A DNA stretch of 9,687 nt from Tannerella sp. (GTDB taxonomy: Bacteria; Bacteroidota; Bacteroidia; Bacteroidales; Tannerellaceae): contig JAISGW010000113.1 in NCBI GenBank assembly GCA_031262895.1, forward strand, positions 1 to 9,687, given 5' to 3'. Below the pieces are notes generated by a model, which saw only the letters and a program-made list of their open reading frames with translations, was not told where the DNA came from and made no database searches. This document shows, piece after piece, positions 1 to 5,529 of this stretch; within the stretch, counting starts at the first letter, position 1, and each line of letters begins with the position of its first letter. A program made the position numbers and the translations under genes.

Positions 1-2
1 CC

Positions 3-1724
3 GTGACGCAGGAAGCCTACGACGGTGCGGGCGAGCTTACCACCTTCTCCGTCCCGACCAACACGGGCACCTACCAGTTTGATGTCGCCTTTATCCCCAA
101 AGGCAAGTTCTGGACAGGCGCTACGCCGAACGGAACGGTAACGAATGAAGGCGGTAGTTCGCTTCCCAGCACAGAAGTTACCTTGACACAAAACTATTAT
201 CTGGGTACTACGGAAGTTACCAACGCTCAATATGCTGCTTTTTTAAATGATATGGGTGTAGATTCCACAGGACGTATGCCGGGAGACTCGATATTGATAT
301 ACGATTCGAAAATACAAATATATGCTGGTCAGCTATACCCTTGGGGTTTATCATGGGTAGATGCCCAATGGCAATCTTGTTCCGGTTATGATAATTATCC
401 TGTTATATGGGTGAACTGGTATGGAGCTGCCGCTTATTGCAACTGGTTAAACTCGAAAATCAGCGGCTACCACTTCTCATTACCTACAGAAGCGCAGTGG
501 GAGTATGCCGCCCTCTGTGGAACACCGTATGCTTACAATGGGGTAAGTGATACTTGGAATGATGACTTCGGCTGGATAAAGGAAAACAGTGACGGTCATA
601 CGCATGAAGTAGGCACGTCAACCAGTAATATATGGAACTTGTATGATATGCACGGGAATGATTGGGAATGGTGCAATGATTGGTATGGAAAGGATACATA
701 TCCTGCGCCCACAGCTATTGATCCTACAGGAGCTAATAGTGGGGGTACTTATGCGCTTCGTGGCGGCTGTTTCGCCGACCTTAATTCTGGCAAAAATATA
801 ACCTCGGTTGGTGCCCGTGTTGGTAGGTTGGTTACCGCGGTTTACTATGGTTTCCGCGTCTGCGCTGTCAAGGACAATCACGTCGCCACGCCGTTAGGCG
901 GAACAATCAGAAAGGTCTCCGTCAATACGACCTCCGGCGCTTTGAACTTCCAGTTGGCCTTTATTCCGAAGGGTAAGTTCCTCTCCGGTACCACCACCGG
1001 CACGGAAATCACCCTCACGAAGGATTACTATATGGGTACTACGCAAGTGACGAACGCGCAGTATGCAGCTTTCTTGAACGATGCGGGTATTGGCCAGGAT
1101 GGCAAGATGCCTAATGATTCGATAGGAGTGGAGGATTCAAAGGTCGCTTGGAGTGGTAAATATCCATGGGGCTTGACTTGGAATGCCACAGCGAACAAAT
1201 GGGAACCTTGTTCCGGTTACGAGAAATCTCCGGTCGTTGCAGTAAATCTGTATGGCACTATGGCTTATTGCGACTGGCTAAATGCAAAAAGGCTCGGCTG
1301 TACATTTAAACTACCTACTGAGGCGCAGTGGCAGTACGCAGTGCAGGGCGGCACGCAATACGCATATAACGGGTTAAGCGATATTTGGAGTGATGACTTC
1401 GGCTGGATAGTTACAAATAGTAAGGGTCACCCGCATGAAGTAGGCACGGCAAAGCAGGGAAAGAACCCGTGGAATCTGCAAGATATGTGTGGCAATGTTT
1501 GGGAATGGTGTGGTGATTATTATAGCACTTCGTACCCTGCCCCTACGGCTACAGACCCGACGGGAGGAATCCCTGTTAAAGGTGATATTAATCACTATGT
1601 ATGCCGTGGCGGTGCTTACCCAAACCCAGAAGGCTCAAGCTTTTGTAAGGCATCTTTTCGAGCTCAAAGTGCTCCTCCTTTTAATAGCAATTTTGGTTTC
1701 CGCGTTTGTGCCATGACAAATTGA
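3..1724 (+). CDS. Tandem SUMF1/FGE-sulfatase-fold protein, 5' partial
   Basis: The reading frame is open to the left edge, so the real start and any signal peptide lie outside the window; the GTG at 3 is only the first possible start inside it. The visible 573 residues hold two FGE-sulfatase (formylglycine-generating enzyme, C-type-lectin-like fold) domains, about residues 20-288 and 311-571. Each has the family landmarks: AFIPKGKF, TNAQYAAFLND, YPWGL, LPTEAQW, WEWC, RGG and GFRVC. True FGEs carry two catalytic cysteines a few residues after RGG. Domain 1 has RGGCFADLNSGK and domain 2 RGGAYPNPEGSS, so the pair is missing in both and sulfatase activation is unlikely. Such proteins in Bacteroidetes are often exported and annotated only by fold. 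I infer a binding or surface role. The domain bodies are visibly more AT-rich than the inter-domain linker. An ordinary diverged lipoprotein remains possible. Confidence 0.9.
   Translation: MTQEAYDGAGELTTFSVPTNTGTYQFDVAFIPKGKFWTGATPNGTVTNEGGSSLPSTEVTLTQNYYLGTTEVTNAQYAAFLNDMGVDSTGRMPGDSILIYDSKIQIYAGQLYPWGLSWVDAQWQSCSGYDNYPVIWVNWYGAAAYCNWLNSKISGYHFSLPTEAQWEYAALCGTPYAYNGVSDTWNDDFGWIKENSDGHTHEVGTSTSNIWNLYDMHGNDWEWCNDWYGKDTYPAPTAIDPTGANSGGTYALRGGCFADLNSGKNITSVGARVGRLVTAVYYGFRVCAVKDNHVATPLGGTIRKVSVNTTSGALNFQLAFIPKGKFLSGTTTGTEITLTKDYYMGTTQVTNAQYAAFLNDAGIGQDGKMPNDSIGVEDSKVAWSGKYPWGLTWNATANKWEPCSGYEKSPVVAVNLYGTMAYCDWLNAKRLGCTFKLPTEAQWQYAVQGGTQYAYNGLSDIWSDDFGWIVTNSKGHPHEVGTAKQGKNPWNLQDMCGNVWEWCGDYYSTSYPAPTATDPTGGIPVKGDINHYVCRGGAYPNPEGSSFCKASFRAQSAPPFNSNFGFRVCAMTN
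60..1715 (+). repeat. Duplicated FGE domain (two copies within one gene)
   Basis: Copy 1 spans roughly 60-866 and copy 2 roughly 933-1715. Long stretches match at the protein level, including FIPKGKF, TNAQYAAFLND, LPTEAQW, the YAYNG-SD-W-DDFGWI block, YPAPTA-DPTG and GFRVCA. Copy 2 lacks about seven residues that copy 1 has after GKF. The linker between them (residues 289-310) resembles the sequence that leads into copy 1, so more copies may lie upstream of the window. Protein similarity is clear; nucleotide identity is patchy, so this is not a recent exact duplication. Confidence 0.85.
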
Positions 1725-1746
1725 CTTTGCTTTATGTTCGCGTCTG

Positions 1747-1786
1747 AAAGCCTCTTTCCCCGCCAAAGGGAAGGAGGCTTTTCTTT
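1747..1786 (+). terminator. Intrinsic terminator of the FGE-domain gene
   Basis: A 14-bp stem (1747-1760 with 1768-1781, one T·G wobble) encloses a 7-nt loop and runs into a T-rich tail (TTTTCTTT). It begins 23 nt after the stop codon at 1722-1724 and fits a Rho-independent terminator. The A-rich left flank is short, so reverse-direction activity is less likely. Confidence 0.85.
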
Positions 1787-1789
1787 AGG

Positions 1790-1817
1790 GTGAAGAGTGG
1801 AGAGTGAAGAGTGAAGT
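1790..1817. repeat. Heptanucleotide tandem repeat, four units
   Basis: Four consecutive 7-nt units follow the terminator: GTGAAGA, GTGGAGA, GTGAAGA, GTGAAGT. Two are identical and the other two each differ at one base. The repeat lies outside any gene in the 253-bp gap between the FGE-domain gene and the DHODH-like gene. I see no coding function. Confidence 0.75.
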
Positions 1818-1847
1818 GAGGCGATGCCTGGAGGGCTAAATTATTTA

Positions 1848-1860
1848 TGGCTTTCAGCCA
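1848..1860. other. Small perfect hairpin in intergenic DNA
   Basis: TGGCT and AGCCA pair around a 3-nt loop (TTC). There is no T-tract and no gene within it. It may be part of a dispersed intergenic element or chance. No function is assigned. Confidence 0.3.
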
Positions 1861-1919
1861 AATCACGTTGCGGGGGGCGGTGCTGCATCCTAATCCCTGT
1901 CAACTAATAACTAATTTCA

Positions 1920-1927
1920 TACCTTTG
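1920..1927 (+). promoter_or_regulatory. Bacteroidetes -7 promoter box (TACCTTTG)
   Basis: The box matches the Bacteroidetes housekeeping sigma consensus TAnnTTTG. A clear TTTG -33 element about 19 nt upstream is absent; only a partial TG is seen near 1897-1900. Transcription would start near 1933 and give about a 45-nt leader to the ATG at 1978. This argues against the upstream GTG at 1936 as the start. Confidence 0.55.
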
Positions 1928-1977
1928 CCGGACAAGTGAAAGCAAGAGGATTATACCAACAGAAAAGAAAGATAGAT

Positions 1978-2955
1978 ATGGTCGATTTGAAAACGAATTA
2001 CGCCGGATTGACGTTGCGCAACCCGCTCATCGTAGGCAGCTCGGGTTTGAGCGCGAAGGTGGAAAAGATAAAGGAGTTTGCCAAGGCCGGTGCGGCCGCC
2101 GTGGTGCTGAAGTCGCTCTTCGAGGAGCAGATAGAACGGCAGGCCGATTCCTTGCTGAGGGAAAGCGATTCGCCGGAGGCGCAGGCTTACGTGCACGAAT
2201 ACCTGCGTGCCCATCAGGTGCAGGGCTATCTGGAGCTGATAAAGGAGGCGAAAGCATCTTGCGACATTCCCGTCATAGCCAGCATCAACTGCTACAAGGC
2301 CGGCGAATGGATAGACTTCGCACGCCAAGTGGAGCAGGCCGGCGCTGACGCCATAGAGTTGAACGTGTATTTCATGGAGACCGACCCGGATCAGGAAGTC
2401 GAGATGAGCCGCCGGCTGTATGCCGACATCGCTATGCAGGTGAAGGCGGCCATTTCCATCCCGCTGATGGTGAAGCTGAGCAAGTCGGTGGGCAATGTCC
2501 CCGCCTTAGCCAAGGCCCTGAAGCTGGGCGGCGCCGACGGCATCGTGCTCTTCAACCGCTTCTTCCAGCCCGACATTGATATCACCACCCTGCAGTTGGC
2601 CTCGGGCAACGTGTTCAGCGAACATGCCGAGCTGAACGAGACCCTGCGCTGGACGGCCATCGTCTCGGGCAAAGTGCCCGGCCTGCCCATTGCCTCCTCT
2701 ACCGGCGTGCACGACTGGGAAGACCTCGTCAAATGCCTTTTGGCCGGCGCTTCGGCCGTCGAGATGGTCAGCGCCCTGTACACTTCGGGCGCGAAACTCA
2801 TCCCCCAGTTGTTGACCTGCTTGGAGGAATGGATGACGCAGGCGCATTACCGCAGCCTGTCGGAGTTCCGGGGGAAGCTCAACTACGCCCGCATCGCCGA
2901 TCCCGGCATGTACGAAAGGGCGCAGTTCATGAAATATTTTTCCAACCGCGACTAA
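1978..2955 (+). CDS. Dihydroorotate-dehydrogenase-like flavoprotein, function unknown
   Basis: The 325-residue product has the FMN-binding (beta/alpha)8 barrel of the DHODH family. Visible blocks are NPLIVGSSGLS (15-25), VVLKSLFEEQ with Lys45, IELN with Asn129, MVKLSK with Lys166, GGADGIVLFNR (184-194) and ASSTGVHDW in the phosphate-binding end. Canonical class 1 enzymes read NLSCPN after the ELN strand and class 2 NVSSPN; here it is NVYFMETD, so Phe132 sits where the catalytic base should be. It is therefore probably not the PyrD of pyrimidine synthesis, and I give no gene symbol. Similar Bacteroides proteins are annotated only as DHODH-like. I chose ATG 1978 over an in-frame GTG at 1936 because homology starts at once (MVDLKTNYAGL) and the preceding 14 residues look non-coding. 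The gene is monocistronic and converges on rho. Confidence 0.87.
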   Translation: MVDLKTNYAGLTLRNPLIVGSSGLSAKVEKIKEFAKAGAAAVVLKSLFEEQIERQADSLLRESDSPEAQAYVHEYLRAHQVQGYLELIKEAKASCDIPVIASINCYKAGEWIDFARQVEQAGADAIELNVYFMETDPDQEVEMSRRLYADIAMQVKAAISIPLMVKLSKSVGNVPALAKALKLGGADGIVLFNRFFQPDIDITTLQLASGNVFSEHAELNETLRWTAIVSGKVPGLPIASSTGVHDWEDLVKCLLAGASAVEMVSALYTSGAKLIPQLLTCLEEWMTQAHYRSLSEFRGKLNYARIADPGMYERAQFMKYFSNRD

Positions 2956-2967
2956 GCCGCCGGCACG

Positions 2968-3019
2968 GCCGACAAAAAAGGGAACCTCTTTGCGGAGGCT
3001 CCCTTTTTTGTCGGCTTTT
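2968..3019. terminator. Bidirectional terminator between DHODH-like gene and rho
   Basis: Arms 2968-2988 and 2995-3015 form a 21-bp stem with one A/C mismatch and a 6-nt loop (TTTGCG). A short T-run follows on the plus strand (3016-3019). Each arm also carries a run of six A or T about 4 nt from its base. It lies 12 nt past the DHODH-like stop and 11 nt past the rho stop on the other strand, so it can serve both convergent genes. The 21-bp stem is unusually long for a terminator. Confidence 0.85.
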
Positions 3020-3026
3020 CCCTTGC

Positions 3027-5384
3027 TTAACCGTTCATGGAAGCGAGGAACTCGGCATTGTCGTAGGTCTGCTCCATACGTTTCTTCACGAATTCCATGG
3101 CTTCCATGGAGTTCATGTCGGAGAGGTATTTGCGCAGAATCCACATGCGGTTGACGGTGCCCTGGTCTTGCAGCAGGTCGTCGCGACGGGTACTGGAGGC
3201 CACGATGTCGACGGCCGGATAGACACGCTTGTTGGCCAATTTCCGGTCCAATTGCAGTTCCATGTTGCCGGTGCCCTTGAACTCCTCGAAGATGACGTCG
3301 TCCATTTTCGAGCCGGTCTCGGTCAGCGCCGTAGCGAGGATGGTGAGGCTACCGCCGTTCTCTATGTTGCGTGCGGCACCAAAGAAGCGTTTGGGCTTTT
3401 GCAGGGCATTGGCGTCGACACCACCAGAGAGCACCTTGCCGGAAGCCGGCTGCACGGTGTTGTAAGCCCGTGCCAGGCGGGTGATGGAGTCGAGGAGGAT
3501 GACCACGTCGTGGCCGCATTCCACCATGCGTTTGGCTTTGTTGAGCACGATTTCGGCAATCTTTACGTGGCGGTCGGCCGGTTCGTCGAAGGTCGAGGCG
3601 ATGACCTCGGCATCCACGCTGCGTGCCATGTCGGTCACTTCCTCCGGACGTTCGTCGATGAGGAGGATAATCATGTACACTTCGGGATGGTTGGCGGCGA
3701 TGGCATTGGCGATGTCCTTCAGAAGCATGGTCTTGCCGGTCTTGGGCTGTGCGACGATGAGACCGCGCTGTCCTTTGCCGATGGGCGAGAAGAGGTCGAC
3801 CACGCGGACGGCGATGTTGTCGAACACCTTGGGTGAACGGCGTGCCGTGAGCATGAACTTCTCGTTCGGGAAGAGGGGCGTCAGATGGTCGAAGGGGACG
3901 CGGTCGCGCACTTCTTCGGGCGCCCGGCCGTTGATGGCGTCCACCTTAATGAGCGGGAAATATTTCTCGCCTTCTTTCGGGGGACGGATGGGACCTTCCA
4001 CCACGTCGCCCGTACGCAGACCGAAGAGTTTGATTTGAGCTTGCGAGACGTAAATATCGTCGGGCGAAGTCAGGTAATTATAATCGGAAGAGCGCAGGAA
4101 GCCGAAGCCGTCGGGCATGATTTCCAGCACGCCGTTGCCTTCCAGTATGCCATCGAAGTCGTAGGCCTTGTCAAGTTGCGGAATGGGCGTTCCGTTGGGG
4201 CTGTCGGCCACGTTGCCGTTGGGCTGCTGTTCGCCTTGCTGCTTGTCGTTATTATTATTGTTGTTATTGTTGTTCTTGTTCTTGTTTTTCTTCTTCTCCT
4301 TGTGGGGAGGCGTCATCGGGAAGAGCTGGTCAAGCAGGGTGTTGGTGCTCGGGTGGCGGAACACAAGGCGCTTGCTTTCTTCGGGCAAGGCTTGTGGAGC
4401 GGCCTCTTCTTGCAGGGCGCCGTTGTCGAAAGGCACCTCGGCTTCATTTTCCGAGGGCAGGCCTTCTTCGTCGGAATCCTCTTCATCGACAACGACGGGA
4501 GGCAACATGCCTTTGAGGTTCGTCGGGAAATTAGGCTTTTCGGTCGTTACTGTCTCGGCCGGCCGTTGTTCTTCGGGCTTTGCCTGTGCGGGTGTCTGCG
4601 CCTCTACCGGATTTTCTACCGTTTGTTGCGCGTTCTCGTTTGCGGGCTGCTCGGGTTTCTGTTCCATCTTGGGAGATTGGTTTTGCCCGGCCGGCTTAAT
4701 GGTAAAAGGCGTCGTAGGTGCGGCGGGCGTTGTTGCAGCCGGCATTTCTGTGGCAACGGCCTCTTTGTTCTCGCCGGACAAGTCCACGCTAAGGACTTTT
4801 CCGTTGTTCATGCGTACCCGCCTTCTGCGTTCACCGTTCTGCGTGTCGGCAGGGGCGGTATTGTCGTTCGCGACCTTGTCGCCCGCGGCAGTATTGTCGG
4901 CTGCGGCCTTGTTGTCGAAGGGTGTTTGTTTGCGCGGACGACCCGGCCGTTTGGGCATTTGCGTTTGCGCAGGATTCTGCGTTTGTGCCTGTGCGGGCGT
5001 GTCGATGGTGAAAGGAGCTGCTGCGATAGGGGCTTGAAGCGGGTTGACCGCTCCTGTTTCTGTGTGGAAAACTTCTTTGGCACTTGTGTCTTGCGCCGCG
5101 GGGCTTGGTTTCAGGGGTAAGGAAACCGAAGGTTTTGTATTCCTTTTCGCTTTGGCTTGCCGTTCTGCTTTGCGGGCTTCTTTCTCTTTGGCTTTCTGGG
5201 CTTCTTTTTCTTTGGCTTTTTCCACTTGGATGCCGGCTAAGGAGATGGCTTGTTCGTCCAATATCCGGTAGACCAATTCATCCTTTTTAAAGGAGGTGAC
5301 TTTTTTCACGCCCAGCTCGCCCGCAATCTCTTGCAATTCGGGTAGCAGTTTCTCGTTTAGTTCAAGAATATTATACTTTTGCAT
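3027..5384 (-). CDS. rho: Transcription termination factor Rho with long disordered insertion
   Basis: Rho is the hexameric RNA-dependent ATPase that ends transcription. The 785-residue protein is much longer than the 419-residue E. coli form. Order: Rho-N SAP-like domain (about 1-47); charged Lys/Glu/Ala stretch (55-82); low-complexity disordered region to about 406, with an AT-hook-like KRPGRPRK (145-152), an Arg patch (ERRRRVR, 185-191), an acidic block (300-320) and nine Asn (371-379); cold-shock RNA-binding domain (407-485) with DGFGFLR; then the motor. The motor has Walker A QPKTGKT (546-552), Walker B VVILLDS (627-633), Q-loop KVLSGGVDANAL (650-661) and KRVYPAVDIVASSTR. All catalytic motifs look intact. 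I chose ATG 5384 because MQKYNILELNEK is where Rho-N homology begins. The frame stays open upstream to 5516. In B. thetaiotaomicron the Rho disordered region is reported to drive phase separation and gut fitness; the same role here is inferred. Confidence 0.98.
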   Translation of the reverse strand: MQKYNILELNEKLLPELQEIAGELGVKKVTSFKKDELVYRILDEQAISLAGIQVEKAKEKEAQKAKEKEARKAERQAKAKRNTKPSVSLPLKPSPAAQDTSAKEVFHTETGAVNPLQAPIAAAPFTIDTPAQAQTQNPAQTQMPKRPGRPRKQTPFDNKAAADNTAAGDKVANDNTAPADTQNGERRRRVRMNNGKVLSVDLSGENKEAVATEMPAATTPAAPTTPFTIKPAGQNQSPKMEQKPEQPANENAQQTVENPVEAQTPAQAKPEEQRPAETVTTEKPNFPTNLKGMLPPVVVDEEDSDEEGLPSENEAEVPFDNGALQEEAAPQALPEESKRLVFRHPSTNTLLDQLFPMTPPHKEKKKNKNKNNNNNNNNNDKQQGEQQPNGNVADSPNGTPIPQLDKAYDFDGILEGNGVLEIMPDGFGFLRSSDYNYLTSPDDIYVSQAQIKLFGLRTGDVVEGPIRPPKEGEKYFPLIKVDAINGRAPEEVRDRVPFDHLTPLFPNEKFMLTARRSPKVFDNIAVRVVDLFSPIGKGQRGLIVAQPKTGKTMLLKDIANAIAANHPEVYMIILLIDERPEEVTDMARSVDAEVIASTFDEPADRHVKIAEIVLNKAKRMVECGHDVVILLDSITRLARAYNTVQPASGKVLSGGVDANALQKPKRFFGAARNIENGGSLTILATALTETGSKMDDVIFEEFKGTGNMELQLDRKLANKRVYPAVDIVASSTRRDDLLQDQGTVNRMWILRKYLSDMNSMEAMEFVKKRMEQTYDNAEFLASMNG

Positions 5385-5409
5385 ATTAAAGGTAATTTGT
5401 GCGCTCTTG

Positions 5410-5425
5410 CACACAGGAATGTGTG
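5410..5425 (-). promoter_or_regulatory. Hairpin in the rho leader
   Basis: CACACA and TGTGTG pair as a perfect 6-bp stem around a 4-nt loop, 25 nt upstream of the rho ATG and inside the predicted leader RNA. No U-tract follows, so it is not a terminator. It could modulate translation or RNA stability, or be chance. Confidence 0.35.
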
Positions 5426-5513
5426 AAATGATTCGCTTAGAATTTTCAGATGTAACCGGGATTTGTTTTTGCGACCGGAAGGGAAGCATACATATCTGCG
5501 GATGTAACGGCGG

Positions 5514-5521
5514 CAAAGATA
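5514..5521 (-). promoter_or_regulatory. -7 promoter box for rho (TATCTTTG)
   Basis: Read on the minus strand the box is TATCTTTG, a full match to TAnnTTTG. It starts 8 nt after the tilS stop codon and 130 nt before the rho ATG, predicting a leader of about 120 nt. No good TTTG -33 element is visible at 19-21 nt spacing. rho may therefore be transcribed both from here and by read-through from tilS. Confidence 0.5.
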
Positions 5522-5529
5522 GTAACTTT

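Noticed and set aside
1936..1977. Upstream GTG start for the DHODH-like protein
   Set aside because: The 14 extra residues show no family similarity and the -7 box at 1920-1927 leaves little leader; ATG 1978 fits better.
1978..2955. Annotation as pyrD (pyrimidine biosynthesis)
   Set aside because: The catalytic Cys/Ser loop is replaced by NVYF, so the symbol is not justified.
2733..3836. A 367-codon open frame on the plus strand across the end of the DHODH-like gene and the start of the rho region
   Set aside because: It lies antisense to rho motor motifs and across a strong terminator, and has no recognisable domain. It arises from GC-rich third positions.
4245..4275. The asparagine tract of rho as an unstable trinucleotide microsatellite
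   Set aside because: AAT and AAC codons are mixed, so there is no long perfect repeat and slippage is less likely.
3885..5120. A 411-codon open frame on the plus strand opposite the rho insertion
   Set aside because: It is fully antisense to Rho; its hydrophobic runs are the complement of the Asn/Lys tract. No family features.
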